In this document: piece after piece, positions 36,721-48,785 of the stretch
How the letters are laid out: each line of letters begins with the position of its first letter
Numbering within the stretch: position 1 is the stretch's first letter
Source: Semisulcospira habei
Taxonomy: Eukaryota > Mollusca > Gastropoda > Semisulcospiridae
Length of the DNA: 64,000 bases
Direction of reading: 5' to 3'
Assembly (NCBI GenBank): GCA_036245525.1
Contig: BTPG01000004.1
Span: 161,203,489 to 161,267,488, forward strand
Program-made: the position numbers and the translations under genes
Notes under the pieces: model-generated
What the model saw: only the letters and a program-made list of their open reading frames with translations
Told to the model about the DNA's origin: nothing
Databases searched by the model: none

Positions 36721-36911
36721 CTCCCTGTTTGCAAAGGCTTGGATGTCAGTGAGGATAAAATGATATCATCAGTTCCTGAATCCCTATTCATGTTTCTGAG
36801 ATTGTGTTTCTCTGGCAAACCTTCATTTTAACATTGTCTAATTCTTAATTGTATTAAATTTTTACTTTGAGTTTTAAGACTTTGTAACACTTTGTTGTAC
36901 AAGGTCTCGAC

Positions 36912-38655
36912 TTGGCCCGTACGGTAGATCTTTCAATGACTTCTCTCATTGGGTCTTTGTCCACGGACTCGTCGGAACTCGAGACCCCTCGGTCTCTACA
37001 CACGACGAGCCCGGGAGATCCTCACGAAAGAGGAAAAGGAAGCATAGGGATAGGGACAAGCGCGCGACAACACGGTACTTCGCTACTCGCAGCTGCTCCC
37101 GTCGGTGAGCAGTCTGGAACGGTGAAATCTCCAGGAATCATTGCACATAACGATGCTCTGGAGAAGCTTAGGACACCCCCCCCCCCCCGCCCGCCCCCCC
37201 CCCCCCCCCCCACCCCCCCTCCCCACTCCAGTAGACAGAATACAATCGGAACTTAGTTCCGACAAACTTAGTCCAATAGTGGCAGCACCGGAGGAGGCGA
37301 TTGCTGGTGTGGAACTGTTGTCACCCCTCCTACAGTCGTCCCCTCTGCAAAATGATCGCCTTGGTGTGGACGATTTAACGCAGTTGGCAGCAGGAAATTT
37401 CACCACCTGCGGTCCCTTGCACCTGGCCTCTTGGCGACAAGGGAGTTGTGCTGCTTTTGCACTCAGTGCAAGGCAGCACAATATGAACTGTGCAATACTC
37501 CAGACACTCCCAAGTGGAAAATTGTACAGATGAAATACGATGGGATGGGGCAGGATTCAGAGCCAGAATGTGAGGATGATGAAGAGCTGAATATCTCTTC
37601 ACAGTCCACAGACTCTGAGAGTCAGGTAGAGTTTGATTCAATGACTGTTGATTCTGATGCGGAATCGTGCAGTGAGGACACTTCAGAAGGCTCTGCGGTT
37701 GACCTCGATGGAGGCTTTCTATTGGATTGCAGCACTAATGAAAATGCCCCCACCGATCTCAATGAGGGCTTTTTGGAGGGCTGCAGTACTACTGATGAGC
37801 GCCTTCAATTTTTTGATACCACAAGGCTGGCAGCATGCTGTACTTATGCTGATCTCCAGACGATGGCATCTGAAGTTAAGGGGGCGGTTGAAAGTTATCC
37901 TTTGCCTGGCGGTCAGGCAGAGCTGGGCAGTGCTTATCAGGATGATCCTCGGTCGGTTGGCTTACTGCATGAGGACCTAATTGATAAGTGCCGTCCACTT
38001 GCTGTGGAGGGAGATGGCAACTGTTTTTTTTCGAGCATTAAGCCTTCTGCTGTTTGGCAATGAGATGCACCATACTGAGTTGAGAGTCCGTATTGTGATG
38101 ACAATGTGCAGTCAGGAAATGTTATTTCTTGATGGACAGAACTGGTGCTCAGTGTCGGATGATTTGGATCCAGTGCAGGTCATCCATGTTGCAGTGTTGA
38201 CTTCTTCAGCACCTAACGCCACACCAGAGGCAGCTTTCAGGTGTGAGTGCATGGCAGTCATCCGAAATGCTGTCTACACAGGTCTGTGGCAGTTTTTTGC
38301 TGCTTCAGTAGCACTGAACAGGCCTGTGCAGTCAGTATTTCCACCACTTGGCTGGCCTCTCTACCAAAAGCACTGCAACAGGGTAATTCGGCCACCTGGT
38401 TGCACAAACAACAAGAAACTGTGCATCATGTGGTCGTCTTCCAGGGACGACATGGTTGCAGAGCATTGGACTTCAAATCATTTTGTCCCACTGGTGCTAC
38501 TCAGAAGCCCCCAGCAGGTTCCTGTGATAGGAAGCATTTGATCAGGTGGTCTGGTTCCACATATCGATGTCAGGTCCTGGAAACAGATGAGCTCCTAGGA
38601 GTATCTGTGTTCACTTTATGTCAAAAGCAAGAATATACATGCCTGTCTCTCTAGC
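36912..38655 (+). pseudogene. OTU/vertnin-like cysteine-protease-fold ORF, frame-disrupted
   Basis: The frame 37431-38063 encodes an N-terminal Cys cluster (CCFCTQCKAAQYELC), a long acidic Ser/Glu/Asp-rich linker, and CRPLAVEGDGNCFF, where the Cys of GDGNC is the OTU-type nucleophile. A frameshift in the T-run at about 38025-38033 moves the rest into the frame ending 38541: RALSLLLFGNEMHHTELRVR, then GLWQFFAASVALNRPVQSVF, then AEHWTSNHFVPLV supplying the expected His. OTU domains normally remove ubiquitin; vertnin-like relatives may not. The upstream frame 36912-37256 with a poly-Pro/C-run may be its N-terminus. It could be a decayed host paralogue or a TE-borne gene. Confidence 0.6.
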
Positions 38656-39866
38656 CCTCTTTGTCTACATTCTCATGTCTGTGGACCGATCACTAACTCT
38701 TCAGTGTAACAAAAGCTCCCTACACCTATATGTTACCAGCAGGGCGAGGAAAGAAAGGCATCTCTGACATAAATCTGAGACACTCTTGCTTGAACAAGGC
38801 ATGAACAGCGCACGTCCTTGGCACTGAATAGGTTTTAAAAGAGAATCCTCGCCGCAACACCCCCACCCCCCACCCCCATGCCATCCTCCCCACCCCCACC
38901 CCCCCTCCCCCTACAATATCTGGTGATACAGTAAAAATCGGCACTTTGCACAATCCGAAAAAGCTGTTTGTGGAAGTCTGTTCTTCGAATAGCGAGTAGG
39001 ATGATTGAAATACACACTGAAATCTGCGGCCTTTTTATTTTTCTTACGCATTAGTAGTAGCAGTAGTAGTAGTAGTATGTGTGAGGCTTTGCAAATGTCC
39101 TTTTTTTCTTCAATTACTTTGTGGGTCTGATATGTATGCAAATTGTCACTACAAATCATTCATCATAGCAATAGAAATCTCCGTCAACGTTACTTTCGAT
39201 CACACAATCACACGTCGTCAGAAAAGGCAAACAAAAATCGCACGACAGATTGGCCTTTTAAATGGTGTTATATGACGAATTCCTTTCATTGAAGATGAAA
39301 GCTTTAGTTAAAATCGTGGGGTTCTATTATTTTTTAGGAAACAAAATGGTGAATACAAGCAGACGAAGCAGACGTCTAGTTTCGCCAAGCGGGTTTTCGG
39401 CTGACTGTGGAAATGTATCGGATTGGGGGATCTAAGTTAAAGATTGAGCTGAATAAGTACACTTGGGCGTCCACTTAAATGAAAATGGGCATGCAAGAAC
39501 GCTGACAAGTTTACATACCAACTCCAACGACTCGGAAAGAAAGAAAGACAGATTTTGTAACGTGGAAACTTCTAACCGCCGGTCGTGCAGGGGAAGCTAC
39601 TCAGTTTTTATTGTTGGGAGAGTCGCCCAAATGGGATGTCGCCCAATCAGGTATAAAGTTATGTCCATATCGCTAAGCAGGAGCGTCTTGTACACCCACC
39701 AAAGCATGTAAATCCAAGAAAATGGGAAAATTCTTTTTTGATATATTTTGGGAATTTTTAATGTAAGATAATGATCAGAGACAACCCTCAGAAAAACTGC
39801 CTGACTTGGTCACACACCCATTTTCCTAAGGATGGTAAAGAAAGTCACCCATTTCAGGGGTTTTGT

Positions 39867-39931
<65 letters not shown>

Positions 39932-40073
39932 CATGTAAACCCCGTGAACCGGGGACGTGGTTGAAATAATGCTTTCCGAGCATCGCGCTTTTAACATTGG
40001 AAAGCCGATCCATAAGCAGTGCTAACTGTTATATCAGTGTCTCTGTAAGTCCATAAATACATGTTTTATTGGC
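38656..40073. other. No gene; C-rich and (CA)n tracts
   Basis: A C-rich stretch lies at about 38860-38912, a TAG trinucleotide run at 39052-39077 and a (CA)n run at about 39869-39928. No coding region is recognised. Confidence 0.5.
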
Positions 40074-40565
40074 ATGTGTTTTCATGGGTTGTATCCATAC
40101 GAACCGGAGACTTACGCAAACCGGGGACACACACACACACACATACACACGGGTTGTGTCCATACAAACCGGGGACACCAAAATTCTCGCTTTGTCAAGG
40201 TTATAATCGACCTGTATATTGTATTGGTAGTATTTTGCGGACCTCATTTGTACTGTACATATTTTATTTCAGCTTTTTTTTCACTGCACCCTATTTTACT
40301 TCCAACTTTTCACTTTTACTGCCCCTCATCTCTCTCTCTAAACTCATGTTCATAATAAAGTCACATAATAATTCTTCTATCAAACTCATTCTGTCAGTTT
40401 CCCATGAGTCACTTTTGGTGTGATTTATTTGTGAAGTTGTTTTTGTGTCCCCAGTTTGTATGGATGTAACCACCCTTTGTGTGTCCCAAGTTCATATGGA
40501 TGTCTCTAGCCTTTGTGTGTCCCTAGTTTTTATAGATATATCCTATCTGTGTGCATCTCTAGTTC
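40074..40565. repeat. Element-like block with inverted subterminal repeats
   Basis: The phrase GTTGT(A/G)TCCATAC(G/A)AACCGG...GACAC occurs near 40088 and 40152 (and ACCGGGGAC also near 39948). Its reverse-complement relatives recur near 40448, 40479 and 40521 (GTGTCCC(C/A)AGTT(T/C)(G/A)TATGGATGT). Repeats facing each other across ~270 bp suggest the two ends of a small non-autonomous DNA element. No TSD was identified. Confidence 0.5.
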
Positions 40566-41358
40566 ATGGGAATCGATGAGAGAGTCAAATATTTTAAGTA
40601 ATTTAAACTCACTTAAGTTGAACTTCGGATAAGTCGAACGTGTTTCTTCTCTTCAAATTTTTTTTAATGCAGTCCCATATGCCTATGTTGAACATGGATA
40701 GGTAAAAAAGATAAAATGCCAAAACTCCCCCCTCCCCTCCCCCTCTGTCCAAAGCTCTTCTTATAGGACTAATTTTAAAAGGTAGTTTTTAAGTCAAACA
40801 TGTTTTGTCCTTTTGCTATACTTGGCAAACCCGGCAACTCTGCACCTTATGATCATGTTTCATTGTATCGTTCATGGAACACTAAGTGACACAGATTGTA
40901 CTGAGATGATTGTCATGCAGAAAAAAAAAAAAAAAAAACATGTAAAGATTAAAAAATAGCCTTGCAGAAGTGGGATATTACATTGTCACCTATTTTTTTG
41001 TAATTCCAACACTCACCCATTACTACGTTTAGTCCTTCCTATTTCCCTTTCGCATCTGTACACCTCAAATTGCATGGAGAAGCATTATTAGACACATGCT
41101 GTTTGGGACATAATGCATGGATTATCAGCCATCCTTCACTTTCTTCCCAATCATGCTCACCCTCCTCATATCTGGAACATGTCCAATCATCATTAGATAA
41201 TGATTTCTGCTGTATTTCTACAAGTTATCACATCATAACAACTCTACCCAACTGTGTCAGCACACTATAAAATATCAGTTAAAAAAAAATAAAAGAGGTA
41301 AAAATCACCATATATAAAAAAAAGTTCATAAATGTCAGGACGAAATTAATTTGCTTGC
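40566..41358. other. No gene; possible pogo-like remnant
   Basis: AGTTGAACTTCGGATAAGTC near 40616 resembles pogo/Tigger or Tc1-type terminal repeats, but a partner end is not seen. A poly-A run lies at about 40921-40939. Confidence 0.35.
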
Positions 41359-41370
41359 ACAATGAGGTTC

Positions 41371-41565
41371 TTGTCATGGAACCCCCAGGGAAAGAGGAAA
41401 AGAGGTAGGTCGAGAAACTCCTGGCGTCGAGACCTCCAAGCAGACATCAAGAGACTGGGAACCACCTGGAGTAGAATCGAAGGAGAAGCACAGGACAGGA
41501 GTTGCTGGAGGTCTCTCGTCGACGGCCTATACCCGGGTAGGGGTGACAGGCGTAAGTAAGTAAGT
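41371..41565 (+). mobile_element. Solo 3' end of the RTE-like LINE with 12-bp TSD
   Basis: A 195-bp copy of the extreme 3' end of the RTE-like family (C-terminal codons [36 protein letters not shown] and the TAAG tail) is flanked by ACAATGAGGTTC at 41359-41370 and 41566-41577. This is an extreme 5' truncation, typical of target-primed reverse transcription. Its frame is intact where the 17-kb copy is shifted. Confidence 0.9.
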
Positions 41566-41674
41566 ACAATGAGGTTCATCAGAAAAAAATAATTCGAAAG
41601 AAAACTCAAAATAACTACACTGAAAGGCTCTAAGACCACAATTTATTAACACAGAATTCTGCATGGTTACTGTT

Positions 41675-42620
41675 TTATTTTGGTGCCAGTTTAAGGGATA
41701 TTGTAATAAATCCCACAGAATGGCTTATGCCTTTACCAATGTTTGGTCGTACAATGACGTTATTTAACACAAAATACAATGTGGATTGGTTGGTTGAACA
41801 TTGCATATCCTCCCGACAACAACAAAACTTTCTCAGGACTTTCCTAAGCCGCTTGTGAATAAAACAACAGAATATTGAACGCATGTCATCAGCGGATCTA
41901 TTGTGCAAAAATAAACCTAACACATGATAGAGATACTGCACCTTTATGCTAATTTTTACACTCTAGTTTATTAAAATAGAGTAGAAATCATTACAATAAC
42001 AAAATATGTACAGGGAAATGGTATATACAAAACGCATTAACTGCAAACACATCATTTATCATTATTATCAATGGAAAAGCAAGGTGGAGCATAATGCAGA
42101 GGACAGTAGAAATCAAGCCAATGTGCAAGATCAATATGGTCAGTAATAACTATAAATTAAAATGACTGTGTGTTGGCTGTTTATCCACCTGTTACTAAAG
42201 CATGAGCAAATGACGTGAACAATTGGTTGGTTGTACATTGCATAATGTCCCGAAAGCAAGAAGACTTTTTCAGGATGTGCCAGCACTGCTGGTGAAAGAA
42301 AAATTCAATGTATGTCGCCAGCCGGTCTGATATGCTAATTAAACATAAGACATGCTTGGGATGCTGCACTGACTTGCTAATTTATTGAACCCTAATTTAC
42401 AAAAAGTAGAATATCTTTACAATTACAAAAATATTACAGAGAAATGGTATTAAGCAATACATTAACTGCAACACATAACTTATCAGCAGGTGCAACAGAC
42501 CATTAGCAACACACATCAAATATCAAGGACTACAGGCAGTGCAGACAGTGGGGAGAACTTTAAAAAAAAAATTGCAGGTGAATGGACCAAAGGTAGGCAG
42601 ACACATATGCCCCAGTAGAA
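41675..42620 (-). repeat. Two tandem copies of the SINE-like repeat
   Basis: The segments at about 41755-42080 and 42215-42490 share, in the same order, the reverse complement of the CTGAGAAAG/CGGGACGTTA block, TGACATGC-type and AGGTTTA blocks, then GCTAATTT, AAGTAGAA/AGAGTAGAA, ACAAAATAT/ACAAAAATAT, GGGAAATGGTAT/AGAAATGGTAT, GCATTAACTGCAA/ACATTAACTGCAA and TTATC. The right copy extends to about 42620 and matches 26751-27069. Divergence is moderate. Best read as two insertions or an old tandem duplication of one retroposon. Confidence 0.6.
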
Positions 42621-43228
42621 AACAGAAGCTTAGGTAGTGGGCTCACTAAGTGAGAATCAAATGCATTTATTATTACTTATGGCTCTTTTATATAAAGTAC
42701 CAGACTTTTCACTAGGATTTAACAAGAAAGGCAAAGCCCATATGGTTCACGTGTATGGCCGATCCACACATGTGTGACAATAAGTAAAATGATGGCTTCT
42801 GCACCAACAAAATCTATGTGTTCTCAAAATTTAGTCAGTTTCACACATCTGTGAACCCCCATAACCCTTAACCTTTGCAATGAGTTGACTTAATAAGTAT
42901 ACATAGGAAGGTCTTCTTATCAGCTACCTGTGCCAAATTTCATTGAAAATGTTGATAATAACTTCAATTCTATGTTAAAAAATATATATATAAGAATATG
43001 TGTACACGGCGTCGTGAGGCTTTCGATGTCATGACGTCAAGCTTATAGTGACGTCATTTTGTTGCTAGTGATATTCTTCAGCCCACAGAGCGTACTAATG
43101 GCGGGAAGCGCCGTGTGTCTTTTTTTATTTGTGTGCTGGCTTTGTGTAACGAAAACTGTTTAGAAGGATAAGCTTAAAAATATGAATGTGAATATTTCTA
43201 ACAGAAAAACGGATGTGAGCTTCAAACA

Positions 43229-43670
43229 AATCCTCATCTTGTTCGACACACAGCTGATATAGTGGGTTGTTGTTCATCCCATCTTGTTATTTATCCATTT
43301 TTATTTTTTTTATATTCTTTGCCGTTTCGAATATAGGGCCTTCGCTTCGGTTGAAATTTCTTGTCGTTGATATTATATATATTCAATTATTCAGTTATGT
43401 TTGTATGAAACTGCTACCAGCGGTATCACAGAACATATACATAAATCTGTAGCTCCCTAAATTATTTATTTATTGGCCTATTTTTTGTTTCGAGGTTTGA
43501 CTGAATGATTTGTACCGAGAAATGTGATTATCCAAAGAGTTATTCGGAGAGAAAACGCTTTGCTCAGCGAGTAATTTTTCGTCGTACTTATCACATGTTG
43601 CCATGGTATGATAACGGACGACCAGGGGGAACAAATAGAGCCAAGCCAATGAGAACAAGATGAGGATTTC
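43229..43670. repeat. MITE-like element with 17-bp inverted ends
   Basis: AAATCCTCATCTTGTTC at 43229-43245 and its exact reverse complement at 43654-43670 bound a 442-bp AT-rich stretch. The element sits between the two diverged copies of a 135-bp block, so it may lie inside a larger duplicated repeat. I see no clear TSD. Confidence 0.5.
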
Positions 43671-43689
43671 ATCCCAAAATCCACCGTGC

Positions 43690-43730
<41 letters not shown>

Positions 43731-45479
43731 GAACATTCATGTTTATGCTATTCTCCTCCTTCAGAATTCCTGTCGACCCACGAGACCACAGAGCGTAGTA
43801 ATGGTGGAAAGCGCCTTGTGTCCGTCTTTATTTGTGTGCACCGGAGGAGGGAAATGGATCAGAAGGAGAGGCCGAAAAATATGAACACCTCTGAATGTTC
43901 CTAAAAACATACTAACGGCACAGTCACGGCGCTTCCTACCGGTTATACGTTCTGCGGGGTGGCGTAGCCACAGCCATTTTGAAGAATAAGGTGGAATGGC
44001 CGTTGCGCATAAAGCTTCTTTTGTATGAACTTGCATGCATATTCCAATTTTTTACAATACGTTCGCAAATATCATACAGAAATAAACGGACTGAAAACAT
44101 CGCGCATACGCTAAAATAATGATGTGCTGGTGATTTGCGTCATTTTTAGGAACACTGCATAACACTGACGCGTTTGATGCTTTCACGTCACCGTTTGATT
44201 CTTCTGATGTAATCAAGGAGTCTTACTTCTGACATTTGTTCTGCATTGAACTTGTATTTTCGAAAAAGTTGAAGTACAAAACTGGCTAACAAACTCATCC
44301 AATGTCTCTCTACAAACTAGCCATATCCAAAATTTCAAGTGCATGTAATCCAAATTGCGGACTCCAATCTTTCGTCTTTTATGTCTTCAATTCGACATTC
44401 AATTACAATATGCTCGGAGGCTATCTTAGCCACCCACTTAATAAAGCATTTTGCCAAGTTTCAAGTTCGTGTTTACATACATACGCGCACACACACACAT
44501 AGATACAAACATACATACATACATACGACGTTCAACAACAAAGTCCTTTGAATTCTATGGAACGCGCTCCGACCACCCCCATCCTAAAGTCTGCCGTATT
44601 TTCAATACGGGAGACAAAAAGTGTAAAGAGAGTGAATAAACACACATTTGTTACCTTCCAGCTGTGTCCAATATGCAAGACAAGCCTAAGCTGAAACGCA
44701 AATACTGAAAATACACAGATCTAGTGGCGAATTTAAACAAGAACACGTATGTTTTGCACTAGTAAGGATCGCTCTGAACTAAACAAAAATTTTGGGACAG
44801 GAAATTCGCATCTGCGTCCCAAAATACACTGTTCTAATTTTTTTTCTTTTCTTTTATTTCTTTTGTATTCTAATTCAAATTTAAAATCAAAAACTTTATT
44901 GCGCGTACGGTTTTAGCCACATTATGACCTTTATGACAAAGGTGGGGAAAAAAAAAAAAACACCCTACATGACCACAGTGTATAAGAGTGAGTCTGCCAC
45001 TTGCAAGATGCCACTGCGACATCTGTGGTGCAAGTTCCTCAACGGCGTCAATGGGAGAGAGAGCTAGGCCTCCAAACGACCCTCCTTGTGAGCCAAAGAG
45101 ACAGGCAGCGTATTCCAAAAACCTCTGCTAGGTGCAGAGAAGATACAATGGCCTAAAGAATCGGAATAATCTGAAGACCACTATTGTAGGGTCTGTCAAA
45201 CTCGTAGCAGATATTCCGAGATTCTCTACTAAGCCCATAGAAGACACAATGGTAAAGAAGGTTGGAATATTTTGAGAAAAAGTATCCAGTAGTATGATTA
45301 GTGCGAAACTCGTTGCGAGGCCCATAGAAGATAGAACTTGTCCACATGCCCTCACTTTGATTGGGGGTTCTGTGGCTTTACTCTTTTGCTAGTATTTATT
45401 TTCGTTTATATTTATTGCGTTTCTGGGTGTCATGTGTTGTATCCTTGTTTTTCAGTGTGTATGTTATTTCGCATCCTGT

Positions 45480-45930
45480 TGTTCAGTTGTTAGATGTTAG
45501 ACCACTTACTATTTAGGCACTGTTTTGCTGTTCATTGTTGTTTTTAGGGCTGCTTCTTCATGGTAGATTATTTCAGCATTGTTTTGCCATTCACTGTGGG
45601 GTTTTGGTTGGTTATTTCATTGTTTTGCGGTTGATTGCGTTGTTGGGAGAGCGTGGAATGTGCAGTGTTCTTTCCCCTACGGCTTAGATTGGTTCGTCCT
45701 GTGAAAGGACTGTGTGTCTTTGAAGACCCTGTGTAAACACATTATGTCTCTAGGAAATTGACATGTTCCGTTGCCCTTGCTGCCATGGTAGATTATTCTA
45801 GCAATGTTTTGCCCTTCATTGTGTTTGTTTGAAGGGGGTTTGGATGTGTAGTTTTCTTTCGCCTGCGGTTTAGTTTGGCTTGTCATGTCAAATAACTGTA
45901 TCTTTTGTGAGACATTCTGTAAACACATTT
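45480..45930. repeat. Degenerate tandem repeats
   Basis: Phrases such as TGGTAGATTATT(T/C)(C/T)AGCA(T/A)TGTTTTGCC and a longer module ending (C/T)TGTGTAAACACATT/CTGTAAACACATTT recur two to three times with divergence. Confidence 0.55.
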
Positions 45931-46378
45931 AAAAAAGAAAGAGCGAAATGAGTCAACATTTTAAAACAACAACAACATACAAAATGATGCAGTTTTCGTA
46001 AATCAATTTTCTGACCCTTTATTATGCCGAGATGTACCTTCTAAAATTTACACCAAGGGGTTTACAGACCCTTTAAGCTGTTGTGAAAACAGGAGCCCTG
46101 CTCCGGTTGTTTACTATTTTATCCAACCATGAGTGTAGAAGTGATATACCTGTGCCCTGTAGTATAGCGAGAAGACCAAAGCTTATGCACACTGACAATA
46201 TTACTTAGGACACAGAGAATACTGACTTTTCCCCTAATGTGGTCGGACACTGCATGACAGCAGGAGAAGAGAACTTCAGTTAAGTCGACCATTTTGTGAC
46301 TTTTGGTTCATTGCGTCCTTGCTTTGCCTTGCTGTAGTCGTAAACCCAAATATGGTATTAATGTGCAGATGTATAGAC

Positions 46379-46430
46379 AGGCACATCCTGAGAAAGTCTT
46401 GTTGCTGTTGGGACGTTAAGCAATGTGCAG
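46379..46430 (+). repeat. Fragment of the SINE-like repeat (3' block)
   Basis: CAGGCACATCCTGAGAAAG followed by TCTTGTTGCTGTTGGGACGT and TAAGCAATG matches 27004-27054 closely. It is the shortest of the four copies seen. Confidence 0.7.
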
Positions 46431-46548
46431 TCTGTACAAGCATACTAGGCTAATCATTAAGCATCAAATTGGTTCACCTTGTTTCCACATTTTCAAGAAT
46501 GATTTTTTCACACATGTTAACGAGGAGTACACACCACAAGTCAATTTG

Positions 46549-47080
46549 TAATTAATAATAATATAGCGCTTTTCTGTAGCATCCTTCCCCACTTACGCAG
46601 GCTCGGAACGCTTTACAAATGAAATTATAACACACACAATGAACTACAAATCACAACAGCAACAAAAACAGTTCAGGCATACTAACTACAATCTTTCTTA
46701 CAATGAACACATTTTATTTACAATGACTATCACCATCCAAAAATCAAATGATGGGCAACAAAAGAAAATTAACACCAAAAATTTACAAATTAAAAACAGA
46801 CGTTTTCAGGTTGGTTTTGAAGACTGAGTGTCGGGGATTGACGGACATGGCGAGGTAGGGAGTTCCAGACATGAGGGACCTGGTACTGAAAAGAAAGAAC
46901 ACCTGCAGTCTTCAAGTTAATTCTCAGTTTCTGGGAACAAAACAAAAACGTAGGATGGGAAGGGTTATGAGAGCAGAGACTGGAGGAGAGGTACAGAGGG
47001 TGTGTTGTCAAATTTATCTGCGTCTGCAGTTTCTGTTTCCACCTTGGGAATAAATTCTGACAAAAGAATAGAGTGGTTCT
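46549..47080 (-). mobile_element. LINE 3' fragment (L2/I-like tail)
   Basis: On the minus strand the translated block LSFQYQVPHVWNSLPRHVRQ, followed by SPTLS, is the usual LINE ORF2 C-terminal signature. A 3' untranslated region follows, ending AAAGCGCTATATTATTATTAATT, an (ATT)n tail. The PLE-2 3' end abuts its right side at about 47083, so PLE-2 inserted next to or into this older LINE remnant. Confidence 0.65.
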
Positions 47081-47130
47081 TTGGTAAAAGAGCAAGACCG
47101 GTCCCACCCAGGTATGCATCCGGTCACTCT

Positions 47131-47240
47131 GGTCCCGACGCCTCAAAATGTCCGAGCAGAAGAATGTGAAACACTCGGGGGCGTTTCGATCGGTATTCGT
47201 AGTTAGTAACTACAGGCTCCGATTTACTCATCAGGGAACC
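47131..47240 (-). ncRNA. Hammerhead ribozyme A (PLE-2 3' boundary)
   Basis: Minus strand: stem I GGTTCC (47240-47235) pairs with GGGACC (47136-47131); core CTGATGA (47234-47228); an extended stem II built from ATCGG/CCGAT and GTAGTT/AACTAC hairpin segments closed by a G-C pair; GAA (47187-47185); stem III ACGCC/GGCGT with an inner CCGAG/CTCGG helix; then GUC with predicted cleavage between 47137 and 47136. All core residues are present. Confidence 0.85.
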
Positions 47241-48619
47241 GGCCTACAATTCTCAGTCCATTTCTTGGTGTCTTCCTCCCAGTGTGTCGCATTTAAATCC
47301 TTACATAAGGACATGTTATCCGTGTAGTCCATGCATGTAACTGTAGTCCTGACGCGGCATTATTGATGTCCAGTATGGTCGCTTTCAAACCCTTGCAGTA
47401 TTCCTGACGCGGTGTTATAGATGTCCAGTATGGTCGCTTTCAAACCCATGCAGTATTCCTGACGCGGTGTTATAGATGTCCAGTATGGTCGCTTTCAAAA
47501 CCTTTGCAGTATTCCTGACGCGGTGTTATAGATGTCTAGTATGAACGCTTTCAAATCCTTGCAGTATTCCTGATGCGGTGTTATTGATGTCAAGTATGAT
47601 TGCTTCAAATCCTTGCAGGGTCTAGTCTAGTCTAGATTGTATCGCTGCGTCTTCTGTTCCCTCGGCGCTTGTGCCTGTCCGTTCCAAGATCATTTCCTGC
47701 TCAGCGGAGCTTAGCCGCGATAAGATACAAGGAACCGTTGGGCGGAGTTTGCGTGTATCGACGTGGGAGTCATATTCTTTGTTTATTAATCCGTCCGTTT
47801 TGACGGATCAATCCCAGACTGAGTGTCGTTGTTGTTGTTGATGATTCTTCGTGTATTCGTGTTTGTAGACGATGCCGGTTGTTTGTGCGGCTGTGTTGCC
47901 TTCCATACGACAGACTAGTGTTTCTAGTATTGTCCTCCGTGTAGGTGGTACGCAGTGTTGCCGTGGTGCATATCTCACAGTTGATGCTTTAAAATCAGCT
48001 TATTGTTGTAGCTGTTGCTGCTGTTTTGGTGTGGCTGTCGTTTCGTTGATTGCTGTTGTTGCCGTGGCTTGTTGGGCCGCCTGAATTGTATACCGTTTTG
48101 GTGGTAGGTGCCGGGTTTTGTCGTTGTAGAAGGGCCTTCAATACTTCGAGTGCTTCACAGAATAGTTGGCCTCGCTTGTTGCGAGCGTTCCAGTCCTCCT
48201 TTCACTTTTGTGCGCTTTAGAACGAGTTCTTTGTGACCAGTTGTTGTAGATTAAAGTTGGTGTTGCGTAGTTTTGTGGTCGGTGTGAAGTAGACAATGTC
48301 CGTTTCCTCTATTCTTAGTCCGTGTTGTAGACAAAGTGGCTTGCCTTTCTCGTTGGCGGGAGATAAGTCTTTTAGCAAACAGTAGTGACGTCATAGCGTG
48401 TAGCGATTCATGACAGATGTCACTTCAGTAGAGGGTATTGCCGTGGGGGCTGCAGGGCCGATTGTTGGCCTCAGTTGAGTAGCTGGCTCACACGTGTCTT
48501 GTTAAAGTAGCAGAAAAAAAGGATCGTAGTGTAGTTTGTCGCTTGTTCTAGCTTGTCGATCGTGTGGTGTTAATTGGTGATTTTCGTTCCATCCACATTT
48601 TCTCAGGTGTGGGGAGTGC

Positions 48620-48785
48620 GTTCCAAACACCCTATTATAGGTGTGGGAGTGGGTCTCAACCACCCTATTATAGGTGTGGGAGTGGGTCTCAACCACCCTA
48701 TTATAGGTGTGGGAGTCGGTCTCAACCACCCTATTATAGGTGTGGGAGTGGGTCTCAACCACCCTATTCACATAGGTGTGGGAGA
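48620..48785 (-). repeat. 33-bp hairpin repeat array (unit 1)
   Basis: About five copies of a 33-bp unit, each containing CACCCTATTATAGGTG, an imperfect palindrome with a one-base bulge. The unit length is a multiple of three, so translated frames repeat (HTYNRVVETHS on one minus frame). Identical arrays lie in unit 2, and related ones lie upstream of the RT ORF. Confidence 0.9.

Larger units (their letters stand above)
42621..46378. other. No recognisable gene; degenerate local repeats
   Basis: I see no protein family. Noted: two diverged copies of a ~135-bp block (43082-43215 and 43785-43925), a MITE-like inverted-repeat element (43229-43670), a poly-T run (about 43694-43727), CATA/CACA runs near 44480-44525, imperfect ~90-bp repeats around 45140-45345, and further degenerate repeats (TTTTGC..TTCA(T/C)TGTG) at 45480-45930. 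Confidence 0.5.

Noticed and set aside
47872..48084. 70-aa ORF repeated identically at 51128-51340 as a conserved gene
   Set aside because: The identity simply reflects the near-identical terminal units; composition (poly-Cys/Val/Ala from GTTGTT repeats) gives no sign of coding constraint.
48620..48785. 33-bp regularly repeated units resembling a CRISPR array
   Set aside because: The units are directly contiguous with no unique spacers, they lie in an animal retroelement, and they recur upstream of an RT ORF. They are tandem hairpin repeats.
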